Shown: in pieces, positions 7,905 to 16,761 of the stretch
Layout of the letters: every line of letters starts with the position of its first letter
Numbering within the stretch: position 1 is the stretch's first letter
Assembly: GCA_963822615.1 (NCBI GenBank)
Contig: CAWGIM010000005.1
Coordinates: 54,485-118,484, forward strand
Length of the DNA: 64,000 bases
Source: Trebonia sp963822615
Lineage (GTDB): Bacteria; Actinomycetota; Actinomycetes; Streptosporangiales; Streptosporangiaceae
Direction of reading: 5' to 3'
Made by a program: the position numbers and the translations under genes
Notes under the pieces: model-generated
What the model was told of the DNA's origin: nothing
Database searches by the model: none
Seen by the model: only the letters and a program-made list of their open reading frames with translations

Positions 7905-8579
7905 ATGGCGCAAGCGAAGGCGACCGACAAGAACGGCAAGAGCGTCAAGTGGCACCGGCGCCGCCGGGAGATCGTGGATGCCTCGGCGAAGGTGTTCGCC
8001 GACCGCGGTTACCACGCCACCAGCACGGCCGAGCTGTGCGAGGCGAACGGCATCGGCAAGGGCGCGCTCTACTACTACATCAGCTCCAAAGAGGAGCTGC
8101 TGGCCGCCATCCACGACCGGGTGATGGACGAGGTCGTGCTGGGCGCCGACCGGGCGGAGCTGGCCGGCGGCACCCCGCCCGAGCGGCTGGCCACGCTGGG
8201 CGAGGAACTGCTCGACGTTATCTTCCGGTTTCCCGACCACGTCTGGGTCTTCCTGCACGACTTCCCCGCGCTGACCGGCAAGAACGCGGAGGTGTTCCGG
8301 CAGCGCCGACGGGCCTACGAACGGCGGGTGGAATCGGTGTTCCGGGCCGGGGTGGAGTCGGGCGACTTCCGCCCGCTGGACACCCGGCTCGCCGTCACCG
8401 CCTGGCTCGGCATGCACAACTACACCTACCTCGGGCTGCGGGCAGGCGACCACTTCTCGGTCAAGGACGCGGCCAAGTCGTTCGCCGACATCTTCACCTA
8501 CGGGATCGCCACCCGCGGGCTCAGCCTGGCGGGCGGCCCGCGGGTCGAAGCCGGGTTCCGCTACCCGCTCACAGCTTAA
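7905..8579 (+). CDS. TetR family transcriptional regulator
   Basis: A 224-residue regulator. The HTH lies near residues 18-62 (RREIVDASAKVFADRGY, then GKGALYYYISSKEELL). The C-terminal half is a helical ligand pocket of a kind often paired with fatty-acid or acyl-CoA genes (the W-L-G-M-H-N-Y segment at about 170). The ATG at 7905 is preferred over the GTG at 7872 because a GGCAGG-type ribosome site precedes it. It converges with the FAD-linked oxidase (13 bases between stops). Confidence 0.87.
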   Translation: MAQAKATDKNGKSVKWHRRRREIVDASAKVFADRGYHATSTAELCEANGIGKGALYYYISSKEELLAAIHDRVMDEVVLGADRAELAGGTPPERLATLGEELLDVIFRFPDHVWVFLHDFPALTGKNAEVFRQRRRAYERRVESVFRAGVESGDFRPLDTRLAVTAWLGMHNYTYLGLRAGDHFSVKDAAKSFADIFTYGIATRGLSLAGGPRVEAGFRYPLTA

Positions 8580-8592
8580 GCCGGCGTACCTG

Positions 8593-9996
8593 CTACGACT
8601 GCGGGGCGAACACCTTTCCTGGGTTGAACAGGCCGTTGGGGTCGAGCGCCTGCTTGACTGAGCGGTGCAGGTCCATCACGACCGGGCCGACTTCCTCGAC
8701 CAGCGACTTCACCTTGAGCAATCCCACCCCGTGCTCGCCGGTGATCGTCCCGCCCATCGCGATGGCTTCGCTGATGATCGCCTCGTAGCACTGCAAGCCG
8801 CGCACGCGCGCCTCGTCGTCGCCCACCGGGGCCAAGATCATCGGGTGCAGGTTGCCGTCGCCGGCGTGCGCCACCGTCGCGATCTGCGTCTCGTACTTCT
8901 TGGCGATCGCCTCGATGCGCAACAGCATCTCGGGCACCAGCGAACGCGGCACGCAGACGTCCTCGCACAGCACCGGGCCGAGCCGCTCCAGCGCCGGGTA
9001 GGCAAGTCGGCGCGCCTGGAAGAGCGCATCGGCCTCTTCCTGGTCGGTCGAGCGGACCGACCAGGTCGCCCCGGCCCGCTCCATGCACTCGCGCATGATC
9101 TCGGCCTCGCGCTCGCCCGACTCGCCCGGCGCGTCGGTGCGGCCGAGGAGCAGGACGTCGCCTTCGGAGGACAGGCCCATGTTCGTCCACTCGTCGACCG
9201 CCAGCAGGCAGTACTTGTCCATCAGCTCCAGCGCCGAGGGGACCACTTCGGACGCGGCGATGTTACTCACTGCCTGGCCGGCGTCGCGCAGCGTGTCGAA
9301 GTAACCGACCACCGTCTGCTCGGCGGCGCGGGCCGAGCGCAGCCGGACGGTGATCTCGGTAATGATGCCGAGGGTGCCTTCAGAGCCGACGAACAGGCCG
9401 CACAGGTCGAGCCCGGCGACGCCCTTCATCGTGCGCCGGCCGAGCCGCACCGCCTCCCCGTTGGCGAGAACGACCTGGATGCCGAGCACGTAGTCGCGGG
9501 TGACGCCGTACTTGACGCAGCAGACGCCGCCGGCGTTAGTCGAGACGTTGCCGCCGATGGTCGACCAGGGCGAGCTGGCCGGGTCCGGCGGGTACCAGAG
9601 TCCGTGCTCGGCGCACGCGGCCCGCAAGTTGTCGTTGACGATGCCGGGCTGGACGACGGCGATCTTGTCCTCGGCGCTGATCTCGATGATCGCGTCCATG
9701 GCGGCGAGCGAGACCATGACGCAGCCGTCGATCGCGTTGGCGCCGCCGGAGAGGCCGGTGCCGGCCCCGCGCGGGACGATCGGGACACCGAGCTCCACGC
9801 AGGTGCGCACGATTGCCTGCACGTCCTCGGTGCTGCGCGGCCGGACGACCGCCAGCGGTTTGCCGTACGCGGCCCACTCCGCCTCGTCGTGCACGTAGGA
9901 GTTGACGATGTCGGTGTCGGTGACGATCAACGACGGGTCGATCACCGCGCTCAGCCTCTCGGCGACAAGCTCGGAGGTTACGGCGCCACTTGTCAT
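8593..9996 (-). CDS. FAD-linked oxidase of the GlcD / D-lactate dehydrogenase type
   Basis: A 467-residue flavoprotein with an N-terminal FAD-binding type 4 (PCMH) domain and a C-terminal FAD-oxidase cap. The FAD motif is VPRGAGTGLSGGANAIDG (about residues 75-92), with PPDPASSPWSTIGGNVSTNA downstream. The C-terminal signature AHAGDGNLHPMI and GTITGEHGVGLLK are typical of D-2-hydroxyacid dehydrogenases such as glycolate, D-lactate and D-2-hydroxyglutarate oxidases. The ATG at 9996 is chosen because GGGAG lies six bases upstream; an earlier ATG at 10011 lacks this. It is divergent from a TetR across a clear dyad, and next to a homocitrate-synthase-like gene. Confidence 0.92.
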   Translation of the reverse strand: MTSGAVTSELVAERLSAVIDPSLIVTDTDIVNSYVHDEAEWAAYGKPLAVVRPRSTEDVQAIVRTCVELGVPIVPRGAGTGLSGGANAIDGCVMVSLAAMDAIIEISAEDKIAVVQPGIVNDNLRAACAEHGLWYPPDPASSPWSTIGGNVSTNAGGVCCVKYGVTRDYVLGIQVVLANGEAVRLGRRTMKGVAGLDLCGLFVGSEGTLGIITEITVRLRSARAAEQTVVGYFDTLRDAGQAVSNIAASEVVPSALELMDKYCLLAVDEWTNMGLSSEGDVLLLGRTDAPGESGEREAEIMRECMERAGATWSVRSTDQEEADALFQARRLAYPALERLGPVLCEDVCVPRSLVPEMLLRIEAIAKKYETQIATVAHAGDGNLHPMILAPVGDDEARVRGLQCYEAIISEAIAMGGTITGEHGVGLLKVKSLVEEVGPVVMDLHRSVKQALDPNGLFNPGKVFAPQS

Positions 9997-10020
9997 AGTC
10001 AGCTCCCTCAACTAAAACTG

Positions 10021-10040
10021 AACGTACTGTTTCATACGTT
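10021..10040. promoter_or_regulatory. operator-like dyad between the FAD oxidase and TetR
   Basis: AACGTA-N8-TACGTT is a perfect 6-8-6 inverted repeat in the 104-base divergent promoter region. It lies 25-44 bases upstream of the oxidase start and 61 bases before the TetR start at 10101. Control of both genes by that TetR is the simplest reading. Confidence 0.6.
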
Positions 10041-10100
10041 AAGTCAATCCTGCGGTGTGTCAAGGCTCACGCAGCTCGCCCACCACTGATGAGGACGCCG

Positions 10101-10694
10101 ATGACAGCCGAGACCGCCCCGGTCGCCCCCCGCCCGGCCGGCGCGCGCGCCGAGCGGGAGATCCTCGAAGCCGCCCGCGCGCTGCTGGAGGAGGTCGGGC
10201 CGGGAGGCACGACCGTCGAGGCGATCGCCAAGCGGGCCGGCGTCAGCAAGGTGACCATCTACCGCTGGTGGCCGAGCCGGGCGGCGGTTATCATGTCCGC
10301 CTTCCTGCAGCTAGGCCGGATCAACGCCCCCTATCCGGAGGAGCTGGAGCCGGCCGGCACCGTCGACCGGCTGACGCTGATGGCCGAGGCGTTCTGCGGG
10401 CCCACCGGAGAGATGGTGAAGGCGCTCGTCGGCGAGGCGCAGTTCGATCCCGAGGTCGCGCAGGCCTTTCGCGACGGCTACGTCCTCGCGCGCCGCGTCG
10501 AGGGCAAGGCGCTGATCATGCGCGCGATCAGGGAAGGGCAGATCCGCGAGGCCGACCCGGCGGTGGTGCTCGACCTGATCTACGCTCCGCTCTGGTACCG
10601 GCTGCTGGTCGGGCACGAGCCACTCGACGCGGCGTTCGTGCGCGCCCATGTCGAACTTGTCTGGAACGGCCTCGCCGCGGGCAGGCCGCAATGA
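10101..10694 (+). CDS. TetR family transcriptional regulator
   Basis: A 197-residue regulator with an HTH near residues 18-64 (REILEAARALLEEVGPGG, then VSKVTIYRWWPSRAAVI). The YRWWPSRA recognition-helix end is common in actinobacterial TetR proteins. The ATG at 10101 is preferred over that at 10089 because GAGG lies six bases before it. It is divergent from the FAD oxidase and directly upstream of the DRE-TIM enzyme, suggesting that it controls this small metabolic unit. Confidence 0.87.
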   Translation: MTAETAPVAPRPAGARAEREILEAARALLEEVGPGGTTVEAIAKRAGVSKVTIYRWWPSRAAVIMSAFLQLGRINAPYPEELEPAGTVDRLTLMAEAFCGPTGEMVKALVGEAQFDPEVAQAFRDGYVLARRVEGKALIMRAIREGQIREADPAVVLDLIYAPLWYRLLVGHEPLDAAFVRAHVELVWNGLAAGRPQ

Positions 10695-10775
10695 GCCTCG
10701 TCATGATCGCTTGCGGCAAGCAAGCAGCCTGACGTGTGATACCACCGTTCGTACCCGCCTGACCCTGGAGTGTTG

Positions 10776-12026
10776 ATGCAGAACGTGCCCTGGAAGTCCG
10801 ACCAGTGGTTCAGCAGCCCGTGGAACCACGAGCCGAGCGTCCGCGAGACCCTGGAACTGCCTCAGCAGGTCGTCTTTCACGACACGACCCTGCGCGACGG
10901 CGAGCAGCAGGCCGGCGTGCTGTTCACCGCGAAGCAGAAGGTCCACATCGCCGGGCTGCTCGCCGAGGCGGGCGTGGGGCGCATCGAAGCCGGCATGCCG
11001 GCCGTCAGCCCCGAAGATGAGCTGGCCATCAAGGAGATCGTCAAGGCGAAGCTGCCTAGCGAGATCTACGTGCTCTCGCGCTGCATGAAGGCCGACGTGC
11101 AACGCGCGATCGACTGCGGGGTCGACGGCGTCGTGATGGAGATCCCGTCCAGCCGGCACCTCGTCGAGCTCGGTTACCGCTGGACGGTCGAGCGGGCGCT
11201 CAACCTGTGCGTCGAGGCGACATCCTACGCCCACGCCCAAGGCCTCAAGGTCGCCTTCTTCCCGGTCGACGCGTCGCGCGCGGACATCAACGAGTTCCTG
11301 GACCTGATCCAGCGGGTGAGCACCGACGGGCACATGGACTCCCTCGGCCTGGTCGACACGTTCGGCGTGCTGACACCGCAGGCGGCCGCGTTCTACACCC
11401 AGCAGTGCAAGCGCTTCGGCGTTCCCCTCGAAGCCCATTTCCACATGGACTACGAGATGGGCGTGGCCAACAGCTGCATGTCGGTGTCGGCCGGCGCGAG
11501 CGTCATCCACACCACGGTGGGCGGCCTGGGAGAGCGGGCAGGCAACACGCCGCTGGAGGCGACCGCCATGGCGCTTGAGACCCTCTACAACATCCCGACC
11601 GGTCTCAACACGACGAAGCTCAAGCAGCTCAACGACCTCGTCATGGGCTTCGCCGGGGTTGCGGTGCCGGATCAGAAGGCGATCGTCGGCAAGCGCATCT
11701 TCCAGATCGAGTCGGGGATGGTGGCCGGCTGGTTCGGCAACGTCCGTGACTCCGACCTGACCGAGGTCTTCCCGTACCTGCCCTCGATGGTCGGCCAGAG
11801 TCCGGCCGAGTTCGTGCTCGGCAAGGGCAGCGGGCCGGACTCGATCGTGATGGCGGCGGCCGACGTCGGCGTGACCGACCTCAGCGGGCCGGAGATCACC
11901 GAGCTGCTGATGATAGTCAAGCTGGAGAGCCTTGGCCTGCGCCGGCTGCTCACCCTGGACGAGTTCGCGGACCTGCTCAGCTCGATGCGGGCGAGCAACA
12001 AGGCCAACGAGGCCAACGAGGTCTGA
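10776..12026 (+). CDS. DRE-TIM metallolyase, homocitrate/2-isopropylmalate synthase-like
   Basis: A 416-residue enzyme with the LeuA/NifV TIM-barrel motifs. HDTTLRDGEQQAG holds the catalytic Arg and metal Asp (about residues 31-43), AHFHMD the HxH metal ligands, and GGLGERAGNTPLEA the late barrel signature. These enzymes condense acetyl-CoA with a 2-oxoacid. The usual LeuA regulatory domain is absent, and the C-terminus is short as in homocitrate and citramalate synthases, so the acceptor is uncertain. The ATG at 10776 has GGAG five bases upstream; an in-frame GTG at 10770 is less well placed. A strong terminator follows. Confidence 0.85.
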   Translation: MQNVPWKSDQWFSSPWNHEPSVRETLELPQQVVFHDTTLRDGEQQAGVLFTAKQKVHIAGLLAEAGVGRIEAGMPAVSPEDELAIKEIVKAKLPSEIYVLSRCMKADVQRAIDCGVDGVVMEIPSSRHLVELGYRWTVERALNLCVEATSYAHAQGLKVAFFPVDASRADINEFLDLIQRVSTDGHMDSLGLVDTFGVLTPQAAAFYTQQCKRFGVPLEAHFHMDYEMGVANSCMSVSAGASVIHTTVGGLGERAGNTPLEATAMALETLYNIPTGLNTTKLKQLNDLVMGFAGVAVPDQKAIVGKRIFQIESGMVAGWFGNVRDSDLTEVFPYLPSMVGQSPAEFVLGKGSGPDSIVMAAADVGVTDLSGPEITELLMIVKLESLGLRRLLTLDEFADLLSSMRASNKANEANEV

Positions 12027-12034
12027 GCCGGCCG

Positions 12035-12069
12035 GTGAGTCGCCCGGCCGGGCAGGCCGGGCGACTCAC
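12035..12069. terminator. bidirectional terminator hairpin
   Basis: A perfect 15-bp stem (GTGAGTCGCCCGGCC / GGCCGGGCGACTCAC) with a 5-base loop lies between the convergent DRE-TIM and Lrp genes, 8 bases after one stop and 5 before the other. It should end transcription from both sides. Confidence 0.8.
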
Positions 12070-12074
12070 TCCTG

Positions 12075-12578
12075 TTAACGCGCAGGCTGCGCGCGGCGGC
12101 GGAGCAATGGCGTGATGCGATAGCTGAGCAGTTCTCGCATGACGAGCGCGGTGTTGGTGCGCTCTACGCCCGGGATGGCGAGGACCTGACCAGCGATGCG
12201 ATACAGGTCGTCGGCGTCGGCGGCAACGGCGTGCACGAGCAGGTCGGTCTGCCCGCTGATGCCGTGGACCTGCAGGACCTCGGGGATGTTGGCGAGCGCG
12301 GCGGCGACCTCGTCCAGGCGCTGCTGGGTGACCTGGGTGGTGATGTAGGCGGTGAGCGGGTAGCCGAGGGCGGCGGGCGGGACCTGCCGCTCGAAGGAGT
12401 TTATGACGCCTTGCTCCTCGAGGCGGGCGAGCCGCGCCTGCACGGTGTTACGGGACAGGCCGGCCTGATCGGCGAGCGCGATGGCGCTTGCGCGAGGGCC
12501 CGCGACGAGTGCGAGGAGTAGGCGGGCGTCGGTCGGGTCGATGCTGTGCTGACTGGGCACAATGCTCACCTTCGTCAT
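12075..12578 (-). CDS. Lrp/AsnC family transcriptional regulator
   Basis: A 167-residue protein with an N-terminal winged HTH (IDPTDARLLLALVAGP, then SRNTVQARLARLEEQGVI) and a C-terminal RAM/AsnC effector domain (VHGISGQTDLLVHAVAADAD). Such proteins sense amino acids or 2-oxoacids. It is divergent from the 2-oxoacid dehydrogenase E1 gene, with 124 bases between the starts, which implies that it controls that gene. The start is uncertain (ATG 12578 or 12587); neither has a strong ribosome site. Confidence 0.88.
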   Translation of the reverse strand: MTKVSIVPSQHSIDPTDARLLLALVAGPRASAIALADQAGLSRNTVQARLARLEEQGVINSFERQVPPAALGYPLTAYITTQVTQQRLDEVAAALANIPEVLQVHGISGQTDLLVHAVAADADDLYRIAGQVLAIPGVERTNTALVMRELLSYRITPLLRRRAQPAR

Positions 12579-12702
12579 CGGCAGCATCCTGATCAGCGTG
12601 CAGAATGCTGAACTTATCTATCCGTGGTTGTGCAGATCCACTCTAGATGGTCTGATGGAAGTTCGTTATGCACGTTTTCCTCAGGCAGAGTTGGTGGTAG
12701 GG

Positions 12703-15021
12703 ATGAGTATCGCTGCTGAGCGGCCGCTAACGGAGGCGAGTGCCTTCGCCTCCCTGCACGAGATCGAGCGCCGGGTGCTGTGGCTAGCGACAGCGATCGT
12801 CCACGAGGCCAACCACGTGCGTCCCAACGTGGACGGACTGAAGGTTGGCGGCCACCAGACGTCCAGCGCGTCCATGGTCACGATCATGACGTCGCTGTGG
12901 TTCCGGCACCTGCGCCCCCAGGACCGGGTGTCGGTCAAGCCGCACGCCTCACCGGTGCTGCACGCGATCAACTACCTGCTGGGGGAGCTGGACGAGAAGT
13001 ACCTGCCGACCCTGCGAGCGTTCGGCGGGCTGCAGAGCTACCCGAGCCGGTCCAAGGACCCCGACCCGGCTGACTACTCCACCGGATCGGTGGGCATCGG
13101 GGCGACCGCGCCGATCTGGGGCGCGCTGGCCCGCCGGTACACCGAGGCCACGGTCGGCAGCGCGGGCAGCGGGCGGCAGTACTCGCTCCTTGGTGACGCC
13201 GAGCTGGACGAGGGCGCGGTGTGGGAGGCGATCGTCGACCCAACGGTCGCTGAGCTGGGCGAGATCGTCTGGGTGGTTGACCTGAACCGCCAGTCGCTTG
13301 ACCGCATCGTGCCCGGCATCGCGGCGGCCCGGCTGCAGGGCATGTTCGCCAGCGCCGGCTGGCAGGTCCTCACGGTGAAGTACGGGCGCCTGCTCGAGGA
13401 GCTGTTTACCCGACCGGGCGGGGCTGAGCTACGGGCTCGCCTCGATGAGATGCCCAACCCCGAGTACCAGCGCCTGCTCCGCTACGCGCCGGGCGAACTG
13501 CGGGACCGGCTGTCCGCGGGCAGCGCGGTGCTCGCCAGCCTGATCTCGGCCCTGGATGACCAGGCGCTGATGGAGGCGATCCGCAATCTGGGTGGACACG
13601 ACCTCGCCGCGCTCGACCAGGCGTACGCGTCGATTGACGACACCAGGCCCACCGTGATCTTCGCGTACACGGTCAAGGGCTACGGGCTGCCCACCCAGGG
13701 CCACCCGCGCAACCACTCCGCGCTGCTCACCGCCGAGCAGATGAACGGACTCGCCAGCCGCCTCGGCGCCGACCCCGCGCGCCCGTGGGCTCGGCCCCCG
13801 GCCGACAGCGAGGAGGGCCGGCTGTGCTCCGCCACCGCCCAGCGGCTCCGGCGCCCTGGCTACCCCTTGCATTCAGTCCCCGAGATCCCGGCCGACATCG
13901 GCCGCACGCCCGCCGGCACGGCTTCCACGCAGGCCGCGCTTGGCCGCGTGCTCCTCGACCTGAGCCGGCAGGCGCCGGAGGCCGCCAGGCGTGTCGTCAC
14001 CGTCAGCCCGGACGTCAGCTCGAGCACTAACCTCGGCGGCTGGATCAACAAGGTCGGCGTGTGGTCACCGACCGAGCGCGCCGACTGGTTCGCCGATGAC
14101 CGGGAATCGACGCTGCGCTGGCAGGAAAAGCAGACGGGCCAGCACATCGAGCTGGGCATCGCGGAAACCAACCTGGCCGGCTTGCTCGGGGAGCTCGGCG
14201 CTACCTGGAGCCGCTGGGGACAGCCGCTGCTGCCGATCGGCGTTGTCTATGACCCCTTTGTCGAGCGGGCACTCGAGCCCTGGTCGTTCGGCATCTACGC
14301 GGGTGGCCAGTCCATCCTCGTGGGCACCCCCTCCGGGGTGACCCTCGCGCCGGAAGGGGGCGCCCATCAGTCCATTACTACCCCGTCCATCGGCATCGAG
14401 CAGCCCGGCTGCGTCACCTACGAGCCCGCCTTCGTCATTGACGTGGAGTGGTCCCTGCTCGCTTGCCTCGCGCGCCTCGGCAGGCCCGACGGCAGTTCGG
14501 CCTATCTACGGCTGTCTACGCGACCAGTGGATCAGGCCCTGGCGGCCGTGCCGGCCGATCCGGCCGCCCGCGAAGCCCGCCGACGGCAAACCGTAGCGGG
14601 GGCTTACCGCTTGCGCCGCGCGGGAAATCCGCAGGTGACGATCGCGGTGATGGGTGCCCTGGTTCCCGAGGCAATCGCCGCCGCCGAGCGGCTCGACGCG
14701 GTCGGCGTCCCCGCCGACGTAGTCTGCGTGACCAGCCCTGGCCTGCTGTTCAAGGCTCTGCTGGCCCGGCGGGGACAGGCCGATGCGCCGACCTGGATAC
14801 TCGACCAGGTATTCCCCGCTTCCCGTGCCACCCCGCTGGTCACGGTGCTCGACGGGCACCCGCACACCCTCGCCTTCCTCGCCACTATCAACAACGTGCC
14901 GAGTATCACCCTCGGGGTCACCCGGTTCGGCCAGTCAGGGTCCATCCCCGATGTTTACCGCTACCACGGGATCGACACCGACAGCATCATCCGTGCCAGC
15001 CTCGACCTGGCCGGCCGGTAG
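12703..15021 (+). CDS. one-chain 2-oxoacid dehydrogenase E1 (AceE/MdeB-like)
   Basis: A 772-residue ThDP enzyme of the homodimeric pyruvate dehydrogenase E1 type. Visible parts are the substrate-side segment NVDGLKVGGHQTSSASMV, the ThDP/Mg motif (LGDAELDEGAVWEA to VDLNRQSLD), the middle transketolase pyrimidine domain (ELGIAETNLAGLLGELGATW) and the C-terminal transketolase domain. It is about 110 residues shorter than E. coli AceE. No E2 or E3 gene is nearby, so it must use complexes encoded elsewhere. Pairing with a divergent Lrp gene recalls the mdeR/mdeB (2-oxobutyrate) arrangement of pseudomonads; branched-chain or pyruvate substrates are alternatives. The ATG at 12703 matches the family start and follows a purine-rich GGTGGTAGGG. 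Confidence 0.85.
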   Translation: MSIAAERPLTEASAFASLHEIERRVLWLATAIVHEANHVRPNVDGLKVGGHQTSSASMVTIMTSLWFRHLRPQDRVSVKPHASPVLHAINYLLGELDEKYLPTLRAFGGLQSYPSRSKDPDPADYSTGSVGIGATAPIWGALARRYTEATVGSAGSGRQYSLLGDAELDEGAVWEAIVDPTVAELGEIVWVVDLNRQSLDRIVPGIAAARLQGMFASAGWQVLTVKYGRLLEELFTRPGGAELRARLDEMPNPEYQRLLRYAPGELRDRLSAGSAVLASLISALDDQALMEAIRNLGGHDLAALDQAYASIDDTRPTVIFAYTVKGYGLPTQGHPRNHSALLTAEQMNGLASRLGADPARPWARPPADSEEGRLCSATAQRLRRPGYPLHSVPEIPADIGRTPAGTASTQAALGRVLLDLSRQAPEAARRVVTVSPDVSSSTNLGGWINKVGVWSPTERADWFADDRESTLRWQEKQTGQHIELGIAETNLAGLLGELGATWSRWGQPLLPIGVVYDPFVERALEPWSFGIYAGGQSILVGTPSGVTLAPEGGAHQSITTPSIGIEQPGCVTYEPAFVIDVEWSLLACLARLGRPDGSSAYLRLSTRPVDQALAAVPADPAAREARRRQTVAGAYRLRRAGNPQVTIAVMGALVPEAIAAAERLDAVGVPADVVCVTSPGLLFKALLARRGQADAPTWILDQVFPASRATPLVTVLDGHPHTLAFLATINNVPSITLGVTRFGQSGSIPDVYRYHGIDTDSIIRASLDLAGR

Positions 15022-15029
15022 CGCCGCGG

Positions 15030-15812
15030 TTAAGGAGCAGGCGGCGGGGAGCCGAGGAAGCGGGCGGCGGCCTGGCCGATCCAGCCGTCGTAGTCGGCCC
15101 CCTTGTCGCTGAGCGCCTGCTCGGTGCCGGGCCTGGTGGTGATCAGGAAGCGCTCGGCGCCGATCCCGGCCGTCACCACGTCGGCCACCTGCTCGGGGGT
15201 GAGCGCCGCGTCGAGGGCCGGGTGGCCGGGTTCGAACCCGTTAGCGAGCAGCATCCGGGTCAGCATCGGCCCCGGGCAGAAGCAGGAGACCTTGACCCCG
15301 AGCCCGCGGTACTGCACGGCCAGCCACTCCGCCAGTGCCAGCGCCGCGTGCTTGGTCACCGAGTAAGCGGCCTTGTCCGGCTGGGTGGCCAGCGCCACCG
15401 AGGACGCCGTCGACACCAGGTAGCCGTCGCCGCGGCTGATCATCGAGGGCAGCACCTCGCGCGCCGCCTCCAGGTGCGATAGCACGTGCACCCGCCACAT
15501 CAGCTCCCACAGGCTGTCTTCCTGCAGTTCACCAGGCTGCCGGGGGCCGGCCACGCCCGCGTTGGACAGCCACAGGTCCACCTCGCCGAAGCTGCCGCGG
15601 GCGAGGTCGGCCACCGCCCGCACGCTGCCGGGGGCGGTGATATCGGCCGCCAGGCCGACCGTGCCGATCTCATCGGCCACCCGGGCGACCGCCTCGGGCT
15701 CGATATCGGTCACCACCACCCGGGCGCCCTCGGCCGCGAACCGCCGCGCGATCGCCGCCCCGATGCCGTTGCCGGATCCGGTGACCACCGCCACCTTGCC
15801 GTCCAGGTTCAT
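15030..15812 (-). CDS. SDR family oxidoreductase
   Basis: A 260-residue classical short-chain dehydrogenase. The NAD(P) motif is TGSGNGIG at residues 11-18, NAG follows (LSNAGVAG), and the active-site set is STASSV with YSVTK. An acidic residue after the second strand (TDIEPE) favours NAD(H). It is second in a leftward pair with the SDR at 15845 and has a proline-rich tail. Substrate unknown; it probably oxidises a hydroxyacyl or alcohol intermediate of the neighbouring acyl-CoA genes. Confidence 0.88.
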   Translation of the reverse strand: MNLDGKVAVVTGSGNGIGAAIARRFAAEGARVVVTDIEPEAVARVADEIGTVGLAADITAPGSVRAVADLARGSFGEVDLWLSNAGVAGPRQPGELQEDSLWELMWRVHVLSHLEAAREVLPSMISRGDGYLVSTASSVALATQPDKAAYSVTKHAALALAEWLAVQYRGLGVKVSCFCPGPMLTRMLLANGFEPGHPALDAALTPEQVADVVTAGIGAERFLITTRPGTEQALSDKGADYDGWIGQAAARFLGSPPPAP

Positions 15813-15844
15813 GCCGGCCTCCCTGCCGATCTACCGGGCGCCGC

Positions 15845-16690
15845 TCACACCAGGGAGACTCCGCCCTCCACCTGGAGGGTCTGCCCGGTGACGAACGCGG
15901 CCTGGTCAGAGGCGAGGTAGACCGCGGCGGCGCCGATCTCCGGCGGCCGCGCGTGGTCGCGCGGCAGGGCGGCCTTGCGGCCGATGGCGCCCATCAGCTC
16001 CGGGTCCGCCGCCCGGGCGCGGGCGAACACCCCGGTTTCCGGGTGCGTCCGGCTGCCGCTGCTCATCTCGCTGTACGGGTCGTCCGCCCGGGTGCCGTAG
16101 GGGGCGATGGCGTTGACCGTGATCCCGGTCTCGCCCAGCTCGAGCGCGAGCACCCGGGTGAAGGCGTGCACCCCGCCCTTGGCCGCCGAGTAGGCGGCCA
16201 GGTAGCGGTCGCCGATGATGCCGGCGGTGGAGCCGATGTTGATGATCCGCCCGCTGCCCCGCTCGATCATGGACGGCAGCACCAGGTGGGTGCAGCGGAA
16301 CGTGGTCATCAGGTTGAGGTCCAGGTCGTGCTGCCACTGCTCGGGGGTCGAGTTCACGAACGGGGTGACCGCCAGGTTGCCGCCGACGTTGTTGACCAGC
16401 ACGTCAATCTGGCCGAAGGTGGTGAGGGTGTCAGTCACCATCCCGGCCACCTGGTCCGCGACGGTCAGGTCGGCCGGTCGCCACAGCGCGTCGGCGGCGC
16501 CCTGCTCGCGGGCGAGCTTGGCCACCAGTTCGCCCGCGACCGGGTCGCGTCCGACGATCACTACCCGGGCGCCTTCGGCCGCGAACGACAAGGCGATGCC
16601 CCGGCCGATGTTCGCGGTCGCGGCGGTGACGATGACGACCTTGCCCGCCAGTCCGGTCTGCACGGCCCCTCCCGGAGTGAGCTTCGGCAC
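15845..16690 (-). CDS. SDR family oxidoreductase with altered dinucleotide motif
   Basis: A 281-residue classical SDR. The usual TGxxxGIG is here TAATANIG (about residues 22-29), losing two glycines. The rest is intact: NNVGG after the fourth strand, IGSTAGI with the catalytic Ser, and YSAAK. The start is GTG at 16690 with GAGG four bases upstream. It is divergent from the acyl-CoA dehydrogenase, sharing a 71-base promoter region in which TGAAAC occurs twice. Function is probably dehydrogenation or reduction of an acyl-CoA ring intermediate, by context only. Confidence 0.87.
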   Translation of the reverse strand: MPKLTPGGAVQTGLAGKVVIVTAATANIGRGIALSFAAEGARVVIVGRDPVAGELVAKLAREQGAADALWRPADLTVADQVAGMVTDTLTTFGQIDVLVNNVGGNLAVTPFVNSTPEQWQHDLDLNLMTTFRCTHLVLPSMIERGSGRIINIGSTAGIIGDRYLAAYSAAKGGVHAFTRVLALELGETGITVNAIAPYGTRADDPYSEMSSGSRTHPETGVFARARAADPELMGAIGRKAALPRDHARPPEIGAAAVYLASDQAAFVTGQTLQVEGGVSLV

Positions 16691-16761
16691 GCTGCCTCAG
16701 TCTCGACCGTATCAGTATGATGAAACAACTGAAACTACCCAATGGATCGGAAGGCTGGGCG

